Source: Legionella sheltonii (lineage in GTDB: Bacteria > Pseudomonadota > Gammaproteobacteria > Legionellales > Legionellaceae). From it: 64,000 bases of DNA. A program made the translations under genes and the position numbers. Below are positions 37,733 through 47,140 of this stretch, piece after piece; within the stretch, counting starts at the first letter, position 1; each line of letters starts with the position of its first letter. A model generated the notes under the pieces. It was not told the origin of the DNA, did no database searches, and was given only the letters and a program-made list of their open reading frames with translations. The stretch is taken from contig NZ_JAPHOQ010000001.1 in NCBI RefSeq assembly GCF_026191355.1, positions 377,001 to 441,000 on the forward strand, written 5' to 3'.

Positions 37733-38506
37733 TTATTCGCGAAACCCCACCCCTTTTTTTAATAAAATCATGTTAAGGAGCGTGAGCAATGCCAACATAA
37801 GGACAATAATTCCCATGGCTAAAGATGTATTGACTTCACTTTGACCAATCATCGCATTTCTAAGCGCATTGACCATATAGAGAATAGGATTAAGCCAAGA
37901 AACTTTTTGCCAGAATTCAGGAAGCATGTTGATACTGTAAAATACTCCACCTAAATAGGTGAGGGGAGTGAGCACAAAGGTTGGAATAATCATAATATCA
38001 TCAAAATTTCGGGCCACCATGGCATTGGTAAAACCTGCCAGGGAAAATACAGCAGAGACCAGCAATACAACCAGCAAGGTCATAGGCAAATGGCCTAGCT
38101 CAATAGTTAAGAAAAAGCTAGCAACAATATAGACCAATGCAGCAACGATTAATCCTCTAAATACTCCTCCCAAAACATATCCAAGCAGCAAAAGGCTGTT
38201 ATGCATTGGACTTACGAGCATTTCATCAATGCTTTTTTGAAAGCGGACGCTATAAAGTGAGGAAGATACGTTTCCATAGGAATTGACAATGACTGACATC
38301 ATAATCAATCCAGGAGCAATGAACATTGGATAACTGACTCCTTGAATCGAGCCGATACGAGGTCCAATTAAACTACCGAAGATGAGAAAATAAAGTGTCG
38401 TCGTAATCACTGGTGGCAAAAAGACTTGAGTTGAAATGCGAAACATACGAACTAATTCGCGTCTAACCAAAGTATATAATGCGATAGTTTGTTTTTTAAT
38501 GGCCAT
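37733..38506 (-). CDS. ABC-2-type transporter permease (YadH-like)
   Basis: The 257-residue protein has six hydrophobic helices and the ABC-2 family run LTPLTYLGGVFYSINMLPE, which precedes the last helices. The order and length match the YadH/DrrB-type permeases that export lipids, polysaccharides or drugs. It starts 11 bases inside the end of the ATPase gene, so the two are co-translated and probably assemble as a dimer of each. The substrate is unknown. Confidence 0.9.
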   Translation of the reverse strand: MAIKKQTIALYTLVRRELVRMFRISTQVFLPPVITTTLYFLIFGSLIGPRIGSIQGVSYPMFIAPGLIMMSVIVNSYGNVSSSLYSVRFQKSIDEMLVSPMHNSLLLLGYVLGGVFRGLIVAALVYIVASFFLTIELGHLPMTLLVVLLVSAVFSLAGFTNAMVARNFDDIMIIPTFVLTPLTYLGGVFYSINMLPEFWQKVSWLNPILYMVNALRNAMIGQSEVNTSLAMGIIVLMLALLTLLNMILLKKGVGFRE

Positions 38507-39410
38507 TTTTTATCAGATCCAAAAAGAGTTCTTCTAAGCGATTCGTTTTATTACGCATACTATGAATTTTTATGCCGTGTTTTGTGAACAGGGCAAATGC
38601 ATCGTTTAAATTCAAATGGTTATCTACCCGGAGCTCTATTGTAGTGCTATCAATCAAAGCCGGTTTAAAGGGATGTAAATCGGGTAAAAGATCGATACGG
38701 TTTTCTGTGTTGAAAATAAACGTTTGATGGTGTAGGGTTTGTAACAACGCCTTCATGGACGTATTTTTTATTATTTCTCCTTGATCAATGATGGCAATGT
38801 TTTTACACAGTTGTTCTGCTTCTTCCAGATAATGAGTGGTGAGAATAATGGTTGTCCCTTCTGCATTGGTTCGGGTTAAGAATTCCCACATACTGTGGCG
38901 GATTTCTATATCGACACCAGCCGTAGGCTCATCAAGAATCAATACCTTGGGTTGGTGGACTAAGGCTCTGGCGATCATGAGTCGACGTTTCATTCCTCCC
39001 GATAAATGGCGTGCTATTGAGTTTCTTTTTTCCCAGAGGCCTAATTGCTGTAGAAGGGACTCAACTCGGGGTTGTGCGCATTTTCGTGAAATTCCATAGT
39101 AGCCGGCTTGATTTAGGAGGGTTTGTTCACAGGTTTCAAAAATATTGAGATTGATTTCTTGGGGGACAAGTCCTAAACACGATTTGGCTTTCTCCGCTTC
39201 TTTTTCTAAATCATAACCATGAATACTGATGCTTCCAGAGGTCTTATTAAGTAATGTGGTAATTAAACCAATGGTAGTTGATTTTCCCGCGCCGTTAGCA
39301 CCCAATAAAGCAAAAAAATCACCCTGGTTTATGGTTAAATCAATGCCCTTTAAGGCTTGTACCCCATTCGCATAGGTTTTATGTAACTGTTTAATGTCTA
39401 AGGCGTGCAT
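38496..39410 (-). CDS. ABC transporter ATPase (YadG-like)
   Basis: The 304-residue protein has Walker A GANGAGKSTT near residue 40, the signature LSGGMKRRLMIARAL, Walker B VLILDEPTAGVD and the switch histidine in LTTHYLEEAEQ. A C-terminal extension of about 80 residues is typical of DrrA/YadG-type exporters. With the overlapping permease it forms a complete ABC exporter. There is no neighbouring substrate-binding protein, which supports export rather than import. Confidence 0.92.
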   Translation of the reverse strand: MHALDIKQLHKTYANGVQALKGIDLTINQGDFFALLGANGAGKSTTIGLITTLLNKTSGSISIHGYDLEKEAEKAKSCLGLVPQEINLNIFETCEQTLLNQAGYYGISRKCAQPRVESLLQQLGLWEKRNSIARHLSGGMKRRLMIARALVHQPKVLILDEPTAGVDIEIRHSMWEFLTRTNAEGTTIILTTHYLEEAEQLCKNIAIIDQGEIIKNTSMKALLQTLHHQTFIFNTENRIDLLPDLHPFKPALIDSTTIELRVDNHLNLNDAFALFTKHGIKIHSMRNKTNRLEELFLDLIKNGH

Positions 39411-39534
39411 AGAGATTTAGTGAAAATAAAAAGATTATTATACACTCTAATCCTATGATTTCGCGAGTCATTCCTCCCTCACCCCAAATGAAGAGGAAGC
39501 TTTCATCGTAACACGATGCGACTGCGTTGAGTTT

Positions 39535-40185
39535 CTACCCTTTGGATGATGTGAGTGAATTGGAGAACTCGCTCCGATTCAATAAACAAGACGATTGAGT
39601 TTTCATCCAACCAGTAATGCTGTATCGAGGTTGATGAGTAACACAAACCTCATGAGGTAATTCACTATTAAAACATATGAAGCGATTTTCGGAGGGTAAA
39701 ACCTTTTTAAGCAATTGATTTTCTGTGTTGTAGAGTTTTAACTCACCACCATATTCAGGTTCCCAATTATTATTTAAATAATAGACACAAGAGATTTTGC
39801 GTGTTTTTTGTGTGGCAAACTGATCGACATGCTTTTTATAAAAGGTGCCTGGCTGATAGGCAGCAAAATGGGTTTCAAATTCATGTAAACCTAAAAAGAG
39901 TGACTGATTCAATATTTGAGCTAAATACAGCATTTGCTCTAAGAAGACTTGTATTGTCGGATTGCTCTCATATTCATCCAACCAAAAAATTTCATCAGAG
40001 CGAATGATCTCATTATGGTGCGAATACAATCTACGGCCAATTTTAGCCTCTCGAAATAGCCCTTGTTCATACAATTCTTGGGCTATTAGACGTAATGAGC
40101 GGCATTGGTTGGGTTCTAAAAAACCGTCGATAATATAAAACCCTTGAGTACAAAGGTTGTGAATAAGTTGTTCTGAATCAATCAA
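39535..40185 (-). CDS. 2-oxoglutarate/Fe(II) dioxygenase (PHD/SM-20-like), TTG start
   Basis: The 216-residue enzyme has the iron-binding H-x-D (in YKKHVDQF), a distal His (in ELPHEVC) and a 2-oxoglutarate-binding Arg (in RYSITGW) in the order of prolyl-4-hydroxylase-type oxygenases. The substrate may be a protein residue or a small molecule. The start is TTG, overlapping the stop of the upstream YgjP-like gene as TTGA; no ATG lies near with a better context. It is the second gene of a two-gene operon. Confidence 0.82.
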   Translation of the reverse strand: MIDSEQLIHNLCTQGFYIIDGFLEPNQCRSLRLIAQELYEQGLFREAKIGRRLYSHHNEIIRSDEIFWLDEYESNPTIQVFLEQMLYLAQILNQSLFLGLHEFETHFAAYQPGTFYKKHVDQFATQKTRKISCVYYLNNNWEPEYGGELKLYNTENQLLKKVLPSENRFICFNSELPHEVCVTHQPRYSITGWMKTQSSCLLNRSEFSNSLTSSKG

Positions 40186-40871
40186 AGCACTCGTCCTTCA
40201 AGTTGGTATTCATATTCACGCCATTGTGGCATGAATTGGCTCATTAGTTCATAAAAGCGTTTATTATGGCTTGGTTCCAGCAGATGAATTAATTCATGAA
40301 CAAGAACATACTCCAGACAAATCGCAGGTTTTTTGATGAGGTTGAGATTCAGCCAGATACGTGCTGCTTTAGTATTACATGAACCCCAACGGGTTTTCAT
40401 TTTTCTTATTCCCCATTCGTTGACTTTGACACCAATTATCGTTTCCCAATGTTGAATGAGATCAGGCAATAATATCTGCATTTGATGTTTATACCAACGT
40501 TCTAGAATGGTTTGTATCTGTGGAGGAGAACTATTAGGCTGTGTAAAACAGTACATCAGCTCATCATTAATTTTAATCTGTGTAGGGCCATGATGTTCTT
40601 CAATGATTAGTAAATACTTTTTCCCTTTGAATGGTACAGTGGCTCCCGTTGCAAAGGTACATTCTTCAGCAATGGCCCGATTACGGATGCGTTCTCTTTG
40701 CTGATGTATCCATGCAGTTTTAGATTCAAGATTTTGTCTTATCAGCTGTTCACTGAACCGCAGAGGGGCACTCACTTTAACTAATCCATCAGGGGGATAA
40801 ATACGTAAGTGCATGTTTTTAATTTTTTTTCGTGATATTTCTATAGGAATACCATCGAGTTCAATGATCAT
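40182..40871 (-). CDS. YgjP-like M48/DUF45 metallopeptidase
   Basis: The 229-residue protein has a beta-rich N-terminal half, the RWGSCNTK motif and the zinc-binding HELIHLLEPSHNKRFY in the C-terminal third. This is the UTP-pyrophosphatase/SprT-like YgjP family (DUF45), soluble metallopeptidases of unclear target. It is coupled by a 4-base overlap with the oxygenase gene. Confidence 0.88.
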   Translation of the reverse strand: MIIELDGIPIEISRKKIKNMHLRIYPPDGLVKVSAPLRFSEQLIRQNLESKTAWIHQQRERIRNRAIAEECTFATGATVPFKGKKYLLIIEEHHGPTQIKINDELMYCFTQPNSSPPQIQTILERWYKHQMQILLPDLIQHWETIIGVKVNEWGIRKMKTRWGSCNTKAARIWLNLNLIKKPAICLEYVLVHELIHLLEPSHNKRFYELMSQFMPQWREYEYQLEGRVL

Positions 40872-40988
40872 CTCATTAATCTACTTATTCGGAAAACTAA
40901 ATATAGAAAAACCCGGGTTCTGCTGCGCTGTACCCGGGCTACGATATTTCCCAAATATATAATCGGGATAAGAAAGCGATCTATTGTA

Positions 40989-41279
40989 CTATCTTTGCGC
41001 GCCGATACAAGGACTGTCTATATATTCACCATTAATATTTAAAACCATATTCACATTGGCGCGTTGATAGCGAGCCAATATGTCATACTCCTGTTTGGTG
41101 AGATAGCCATAAGAGTTACCACAATACACCAGTGATGTGGCTCCAGGCTTTGGTTTAACCTGTACCGGTAAATCACATTCCCAACGAAATTGTGTTAAAT
41201 CACAATTTGCGGAATTGGCAAGTGCTAAACTCAAGGGTAAAAGAGATACAGCAATAGTTACATACCACTTCCTTTTCAT
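40989..41279 (-). CDS. Small secreted cysteine-containing protein
   Basis: The 96-residue protein starts at MKRKWYVT with a Sec signal peptide (hydrophobic 7-20, cleavage near ALANSA). The mature protein has four cysteines, in [19 protein letters not shown] and SPCIG, likely in disulfides. I do not recognise the family. An ATG 18 bases upstream is in frame but would give an odd signal peptide. It is divergent from the next gene, with about 70 bases between. Confidence 0.6.
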   Translation of the reverse strand: MKRKWYVTIAVSLLPLSLALANSANCDLTQFRWECDLPVQVKPKPGATSLVYCGNSYGYLTKQEYDILARYQRANVNMVLNINGEYIDSPCIGAQR

Positions 41280-41352
41280 AGTGTGCACCATTTGCATGTT
41301 TGTGTTTTTTAAGTATAGGATAAGATTCGAAAAAAGCAGTCAAGGGACCATT

Positions 41353-42204
41353 ATGCTTTTATCTAGTTCTGAATACATTAAAGCGCTACATGAAGGAAAG
41401 TACCTCCTTTTTTTGGAGTGGGTCGATTTTATTACTCAGAAATATGAGCTGATGGGTGCAGAAGACACCGTAAATTTTTTGATTCTTGAATGGCTAAGCA
41501 ATGATTATTCAGAAGAGGATGCAAAAAAAGTAGCTGTCTTACAGGCGGTATATGATTTGGAGTCTAAAACGTTACAAGGTAAATTGGATTATTCGCTTAA
41601 AATAATTACTACTGCATTATTTATGTGCATGGTTTTTAGGCTCTCAGATATCAATGTGTCCTTAACCCCGCAAAAAAAAATAAAGCCCCGTGAAGCAGAT
41701 TTGCTGATTGCACAAAATCTTGCTCAGTTAAACCCATTTACCTATAAAAAGCGATTAGAAGATATGCAAACACAGTTTTATCAGTACGCAGAAGGTGCTG
41801 ATCAAAAAGAGGTAGTTGATGCTTTTAAAAATATCCGTGCTATTACTGAGCCTAGATACCTCCTTGAAGATTATATTTTGCATTTAGAACGCATAAAAAT
41901 AAAAGACGATAAACTTTATGCCACACGATTAAGCATGGCAAAACGCTTTCTTGGTTATTTATATGAACAAACGGAGTTGACCCCCAAAGTAGCCGAGGTA
42001 ATTGCTACTTATGTGAACTCGCTTCGTGAATTGGGTCCGGGGAAAGGAGAGTTAGCGTGTTTGGATAACATTTGCCCTCCTTCAGCCCTCGAAAATACCT
42101 GGCGTTGGGTTACTGGGATAGGAATTGGTTTTTTCAGCTTGGTCTTACATGAAAAATCAATTAGCGAGTTAATTTCGGGAAAGGATGGAGGCCTTAACCC
42201 TTAG
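41353..42204 (+). CDS. 283-residue helical protein of unknown function
   Basis: The frame is open far upstream, but that part overlaps the divergent secreted-protein gene; the ATG at 41353 after AAGGGAC is the credible start. The protein is mostly helical, soluble and charged, with one weakly hydrophobic segment near residues 75-95 and another near the end (WVTGIGIGFFSLVL). I do not recognise a family. The helical content and size are compatible with a secreted substrate, but there is no direct evidence. Confidence 0.55.
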   Translation: MLLSSSEYIKALHEGKYLLFLEWVDFITQKYELMGAEDTVNFLILEWLSNDYSEEDAKKVAVLQAVYDLESKTLQGKLDYSLKIITTALFMCMVFRLSDINVSLTPQKKIKPREADLLIAQNLAQLNPFTYKKRLEDMQTQFYQYAEGADQKEVVDAFKNIRAITEPRYLLEDYILHLERIKIKDDKLYATRLSMAKRFLGYLYEQTELTPKVAEVIATYVNSLRELGPGKGELACLDNICPPSALENTWRWVTGIGIGFFSLVLHEKSISELISGKDGGLNP

Positions 42205-42452
42205 TTTTGTTAAATTTCAGTAATTTTTTTGCTTATTAGCCTATATTTAATACCAAATTTTTAGTATCTGCTACACTTTTAAAATCATGGTTTTCTGCCT
42301 GCAACATAGACAGATGCTGGGTTAATGTTAGTGGGAGCGTTGTATTTTCAAATGATGTAAAAAACAACAAGCTTATTTTAAAAATTAAGATGCTTGACTC
42401 AGAGAAGATATAAAACCTTTCACTCAGTTCATTTTCATTTGTTTTTTTGTAG

Positions 42453-43424
42453 ATGGCAAAAATGAAACTCAAGTCTTTAGTTCTCTCTATATACGGGTGG
42501 TTGGATACCGAATTAAAAGAAAGTAATGTACAACAAGACACGATACATTGGGCTCGTGTTTTCATCTTTGTATTACTTCATTTGTGTTGTTTGGGGGTGT
42601 TTTGGGTTGGATGGAGTTTTACATCGGTTTTTACTGCTGCTGTGCTCTATTTCCTTAGGATGTTTGCAATAACTGGTTTTTATCATCGCTATTTTTCACA
42701 TAAGACTTTTAAAACAAATCGTTTTTGGCAATTTATTTTTGCAGTATTGGGTAATGCCTCCGTACAAAGAGGACCACTCTGGTGGGCAAGCCATCACCGT
42801 ATTCATCATCGACATACAGAGCAAATACAAGATCCTCATTCTCCTATAAAACATGGTTTATTGTGGAGCCATGTTGGATGGATTTTTTATTCAAACAATT
42901 TTAAAACAGACTACACTGCAATACGGGATTTTGCAAAATATCCAGAATTACGCTGGTTGAATCGTTTTGATAATGTGGTACCTCTTTGTACGCTGTTCTT
43001 ACTCTATTTTATGGGTGGTTTTTTAGAAAATCATTATCCTAATCTGCATACTAATGGTCTACAGTTAGTTGTTTGGGGCATTATTTCAACAATTATTCTC
43101 TTCCATGTTACTTTTTCTATCAATTCTCTCTGTCATGTATGGGGTACAAAACCGTTTGATACAGGAGATGAGAGTCGCAATAATTTCCTACTGGCTTTAA
43201 TTACTCTGGGTGAGGGTTGGCACAATAATCATCACTACTATCAGAGATCAACAAGCCAGGGATTTCGCTGGTGGCAAATAGATATAACTTATTATTTATT
43301 ATGCTTTTTAGAGAAAATTAAAGTTGTTCATGATCTTAATAGAGTTCCAATGGAGTTAAGGAAAACGAATGGGGTAATCAAATCTTTGGATGAAAAAAAC
43401 TTTAATAAGTTAAATGCGGAATAG
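42453..43424 (+). CDS. Membrane fatty-acid desaturase (acyl-CoA/acyl-lipid delta-9 type)
   Basis: The 323-residue integral membrane di-iron enzyme should introduce a cis double bond into a fatty acyl chain. Three histidine boxes are visible: HRYFSH (around 76-81), HHRIHHRH (around 113-120) and HNNHH (around 257), with four hydrophobic segments. The layout matches stearoyl-CoA-type desaturases of bacteria. A second desaturase gene follows 65 bases later, so the two may be co-expressed to set membrane fluidity. Confidence 0.92.
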   Translation: MAKMKLKSLVLSIYGWLDTELKESNVQQDTIHWARVFIFVLLHLCCLGVFWVGWSFTSVFTAAVLYFLRMFAITGFYHRYFSHKTFKTNRFWQFIFAVLGNASVQRGPLWWASHHRIHHRHTEQIQDPHSPIKHGLLWSHVGWIFYSNNFKTDYTAIRDFAKYPELRWLNRFDNVVPLCTLFLLYFMGGFLENHYPNLHTNGLQLVVWGIISTIILFHVTFSINSLCHVWGTKPFDTGDESRNNFLLALITLGEGWHNNHHYYQRSTSQGFRWWQIDITYYLLCFLEKIKVVHDLNRVPMELRKTNGVIKSLDEKNFNKLNAE

Positions 43425-43489
43425 AGTTTTTTAATGTATGGGCGATGACTCTATTTGATTTATCTAAGTTTTAGGGAAGTGAGGTAGTA

Positions 43490-44371
43490 ATGAAAATTCA
43501 AAATCAAAGAATTCTATCTAAAGATGTTTTAGTAGTATCCTTTTTTCTGTTTATTTATTTGTTTTCTTGTCTGATTTTCAACAATCAAATTCTTATTCAC
43601 GGGTTAGTGAATCTAGGATGGAAAGGAAAAGTCATATTTTGTCTTATTATTTACCACATAACGATTGTTGTATTCAGTATTTATTTACATCGAAGCGAAA
43701 CTCATAGGTCAATTGAGCTCGCACCCTCAATAAGATATTTTAGCCGTTTTTGGCTTTGGTTTGCTACGGGACTAAACAGAGCAGAATGGGTTGCAATCCA
43801 TAGATTACACCATCAAAACCCAGATTCGCCTAATGATCCACATAGCCCGTTATATAAAGGGACACTAAATTTATTTGTGGGGGGGTTTGAAATTTGTGCT
43901 CAATGTAACCCCTCATCTCTTATAGAAAAATATGGAAGTATTTCTGATAACGACGCGCTTGAGAAATTGCTCTTTAGTAAATTTCAATCGTTAGGATTAG
44001 TCATCTTTTTATCTCTATACATTCTACTCTTTGGGTTGTGGGGTATGGTCATGTGGGACATCAATATTATTGCGATTACTATGGTATTATTCGGAGCATT
44101 TGCTGCTTTGACTCATGTATATGGTTATCGAAACTTCAACACAAAGGATAATTCGCATAATCTAATGCATATAGGTATTTTGTTGAATGGGGAAGAATTA
44201 CATAACAACCATCATAACAATCCTACCTCTGCAAAACTATCCTTGTTGGATGATGAATTTGATCTCGGTTGGTTTTATATTAAGATGTTAATGAAATTAA
44301 ATTTAGCGAAACTTCGTACCATTGCAACTGTGGAAAGAAAAGGAGTGGGATACGAACTCCAGAAACACTAG
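43490..44371 (+). CDS. Second membrane fatty-acid desaturase, shorter paralogue
   Basis: The 293-residue protein has the same fold: boxes HRSETHRS, HRLHHQN and HNNHHNN in the right order, and four hydrophobic helices. It is divergent from its upstream neighbour, for example with an E in the first box and extra spacing after the second, so it probably differs in substrate or position rather than being a recent copy. A short acidic loop (SDNDALE) lies in the middle. It is convergent with the efflux factor gene at 44421. Confidence 0.88.
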   Translation: MKIQNQRILSKDVLVVSFFLFIYLFSCLIFNNQILIHGLVNLGWKGKVIFCLIIYHITIVVFSIYLHRSETHRSIELAPSIRYFSRFWLWFATGLNRAEWVAIHRLHHQNPDSPNDPHSPLYKGTLNLFVGGFEICAQCNPSSLIEKYGSISDNDALEKLLFSKFQSLGLVIFLSLYILLFGLWGMVMWDINIIAITMVLFGAFAALTHVYGYRNFNTKDNSHNLMHIGILLNGEELHNNHHNNPTSAKLSLLDDEFDLGWFYIKMLMKLNLAKLRTIATVERKGVGYELQKH

Positions 44372-44420
44372 GGTCTGTTTATACGCATTTTGGCCAAGAA
44401 AGTAGAATTGAAAACAGGGC

Positions 44421-45899
44421 CTACCCATTATTCCACCAGCCTCCGCCGAGTGATTGAAAGAGCGCGGCAGTATCATTATAACGAGCTGTTTCAGCTTGAA
44501 TTACTTTTAAGTGTATTTTTAAATAGGATTCTTTTGCCCTTAAAACGGCTAAATAGTTCGCTTTACCGAGTTGGTATTGCATTCTCACTATTTTAAATTG
44601 TTCCCGTGTGTTTGTTTCTGAATTCACTTGTTCACGCAATAACTCAGCATCGAACTCAAGAGCATGTAAGGCATCTGCAACTTGTTGAAAGGCATCAAGT
44701 ACCACTTTCTTATATCGTGCAAGTTCATAATCATACACCGCAATAGCGAGTTGGCGTTTTGCACGTAATTCACCTCCTTTCAGCAGTGTTTGGAATATTT
44801 GACCACCATAATTCCACACATTATTTGCAGGATTGAACAAGGTACTTAGTGCAGTTGAGTACCAGGCATAGGTAGCACCTATATTTAATTGAGGGTAAAG
44901 ATTAGCGGTTGCCACTCCAATTTCTGCGCTCGCTTTATGCAGTAATGATTCAGAGGATTTTATATCGGGTCGTTGTTTGACAAGAAGTGAAGGCAGAGTA
45001 ACGGGAAGATCCGTGGGTAAACGGATATTTTGCAGTGTAAAATCAAAAAATTCTGTTTCGCTCGGCAATGATCCTATAAGTATTGCAAGAGCATTATATT
45101 TTTTAGCCAAATCATTTTTGAGGGTAGGGAGTTGTGCTTGAGTTTTCTTAAGTCGATTGTCACTATCGAGTAGAGTAAGCTTGGAAGTATGTCCTTGAAC
45201 ATAGTTGCTATTTTCTAATTTTACCAATTCCTTTTGACATGCTATAAGCTCTTTTGTGGTTTTAATCTGTTCTTGCAATGATGCAATCGTGATGCTTGTT
45301 GTCACTATATTCGCTGTTAGCGTTAAATAAGTCGCTTCCAATTCAAAACGTTCATAATCAATTGCGGCTCTTAGGGACTCTAATTGACGACGAGTGCCGC
45401 CAAATAAGTCTAAATTATATCGAACGCTGATAGAGGTATTGTACAGGTCGAAAGTATTGACTGAAGAAAATGGAAGTTTAGTTCCCGGAATAGGTGTAAT
45501 ATTAATTCCGGTGGCAAGTAAACTATTTCTCTCACGACTCGCCAGAAATTGAGTATCCACGGTAGGAAATAAATTGTGTCCTGCCTCAGCAAGTAAATTG
45601 GCCTGTGCTTTACGCAAATTAGCCTTACTCATTTCTATTGATGGATTATTTTTTAATCCTTTTTCTATAAATGAATTTAATTCTTTGGAATGAAATATCT
45701 CCCACCATGATGCGGATATCTTCTTTTTAAAATTAAAGTGTTGGGGTTGACCCGCTCGGCTCTTTACGCCAACTGTTCTATTTTTCACCGGACCTGTATT
45801 ATAGTGGGTTGCTTTTGGAGCATCTGGTGAATGAAAATTAGGCCCAACTTTACAACTTGTAAGGATTAATGTGCATAAAAATAAATAGATTCTTTGCAT
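44421..45899 (-). CDS. NodT-family outer-membrane efflux lipoprotein (ABC system)
   Basis: The 492-residue product has lipobox LTSC (Cys16), CKVGPNF, two coiled repeats and C-terminal FQSLGGGWW. It is a clear paralogue of the factor at 14689-16200. It follows the HlyD-like adaptor gene after 61 bases on the same strand. The remaining partners, ABC permeases and an ATPase, are encoded divergently beyond an insertion sequence, so I infer that it forms the outer-membrane channel of that exporter. Confidence 0.92.
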   Translation of the reverse strand: MQRIYLFLCTLILTSCKVGPNFHSPDAPKATHYNTGPVKNRTVGVKSRAGQPQHFNFKKKISASWWEIFHSKELNSFIEKGLKNNPSIEMSKANLRKAQANLLAEAGHNLFPTVDTQFLASRERNSLLATGINITPIPGTKLPFSSVNTFDLYNTSISVRYNLDLFGGTRRQLESLRAAIDYERFELEATYLTLTANIVTTSITIASLQEQIKTTKELIACQKELVKLENSNYVQGHTSKLTLLDSDNRLKKTQAQLPTLKNDLAKKYNALAILIGSLPSETEFFDFTLQNIRLPTDLPVTLPSLLVKQRPDIKSSESLLHKASAEIGVATANLYPQLNIGATYAWYSTALSTLFNPANNVWNYGGQIFQTLLKGGELRAKRQLAIAVYDYELARYKKVVLDAFQQVADALHALEFDAELLREQVNSETNTREQFKIVRMQYQLGKANYLAVLRAKESYLKIHLKVIQAETARYNDTAALFQSLGGGWWNNG

Positions 45900-45960
45900 T
45901 TGATCTTCTTATCTAAATAGATGTATTAACAATGAGAACAAAACCAATTCGTTTAAACGA

Positions 45961-46806
45961 TCATAAAATCAAGTTGATACTGACCGGCTGTCCTGGATGT
46001 AAATTATTGAATGCTGTTTTGATTGGTTTTGCCTCGACACGATAAACAAATTTGGTTCTTGAGCTCTCACTAAAAATATAAGGAGGCGTATATTCTGTTT
46101 TTGAAGAAATATAGTTTATCGTCGCAGGGTAATTTTCTTTGCACCCATCACAACTGATGGTGACTTGGCTGTTTAATTTTAACTGAGCTAATAAGGGCTC
46201 AGGAACATAAAAAACAACCTTTAGATTTTCAGGTGAAACGATAGATAATACTGGGCGTCCAGATAATACTAATTCACCAACAGTGAAATAGGTGTTGTAA
46301 ACATAGCCTGAAATTGAAGAATATACTTCTTTATTTGATTTGTTCCATTTTGCTTCGGTTAAGTCTGCCCTGGACGATTCGACTAATGCCTGTTGGGAGA
46401 TTAATGATGCTTTAGCATTAAGGTAATTATTTTTTACTTCTTCAAGTTCTTCAAGGCTAACCCCGCCTGACTTTACCAGTCTTTGATAACGAGTTAATAA
46501 TTTACTCTGGTAATCAAGTTCGGCTTGTTTTACTTCGACTTGTGCCAAAGCTTGGGTAAGATTGGCTTGAGCTCTGTTGAGCTGGGATTTTTGTGGTTGT
46601 ACATCCAGGGTGAATAGCCTATCTCCTTTATGAACCATAGTTCCTTTAGAGGCATCAAGACTGATAAGATTACCTGCAAAATTGCTTGAGATATAAGTAT
46701 AATCAGCATCGATATATCCCTGCAATGAATTGTTCTCTCTTTTGCAACTCACTGTAAGTGTGCAAATTATCAATAGAAACAACCCTCGCTGAGTGAGTTT
46801 TCGCAT
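45961..46806 (-). CDS. HlyD/YbhG-like membrane fusion lipoprotein
   Basis: The 281-residue adaptor has a lipoprotein signal ending in VSC (about residue 21), then the lipoyl-type GYIDADYTYISSNFAGNLISL, a coiled hairpin (about 75-155) and a C-terminal barrel with HPGQPVSINLIL. It is short, as in YbhG-type adaptors that serve ABC-2 exporters (YbhFSR). That fits the divergent ABC genes in the neighbourhood. It is the promoter-proximal gene of its transcript; the IS element begins 180 bases upstream. Confidence 0.88.
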   Translation of the reverse strand: MRKLTQRGLFLLIICTLTVSCKRENNSLQGYIDADYTYISSNFAGNLISLDASKGTMVHKGDRLFTLDVQPQKSQLNRAQANLTQALAQVEVKQAELDYQSKLLTRYQRLVKSGGVSLEELEEVKNNYLNAKASLISQQALVESSRADLTEAKWNKSNKEVYSSISGYVYNTYFTVGELVLSGRPVLSIVSPENLKVVFYVPEPLLAQLKLNSQVTISCDGCKENYPATINYISSKTEYTPPYIFSESSRTKFVYRVEAKPIKTAFNNLHPGQPVSINLIL

Positions 46807-47051
46807 ATTATTTTGATCTCAAACGAATCAATCAAATGAATTGAAACAAATAAAAAAACTTACCACCAAATGACAGCACCTGACAATACACTGACATAAG
46901 TATATCTAAGAAAATGAAAAGTTTTTTTGTAATTAATTTTAAAATTGCGTCAAAAAGTAATGCCAGGTAATCTAGGTCTGGTAATCTGGAACAAAATTCA
47001 GGAAAAATAAGAGCTATTCCGAATTGGTTTATTAACTCCTGCTCTCACAGA

Positions 47052-47129
47052 ATGGCTTATCCACAAGTCCATAGGCCAGTAGAGCCTTCATCGTCTCGGA
47101 TAGGCCTGTGGACCCTGTGGGTAAGCCAT
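47052..47129 (-). terminator. Long imperfect hairpin downstream of the transposase genes
   Basis: The arm at 47052-47077 begins ATGGCTTATCCACAAGTCC; it pairs with 47103-47129, which ends GGGTAAGCCAT, around a 25-base loop with a few mismatches. It lies just past the orfB stop, inside the IS. It may terminate transposase transcription or shield the element from outside transcripts. Confidence 0.5.
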
Positions 47130-47140
47130 GACACACCGAA

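Noticed and set aside
37541..37762. A 73-residue open frame across the G11 run.
   Set aside because: It has cysteine- and glycine-rich low-complexity content, no ribosome-binding site, and overlaps the convergent permease gene. It is most likely spurious.
46960..46990. Repeated GGTAATCT next to the left end of the IS as a target-site duplication.
   Set aside because: Both copies lie on the same side of the element, and the right flank does not match.
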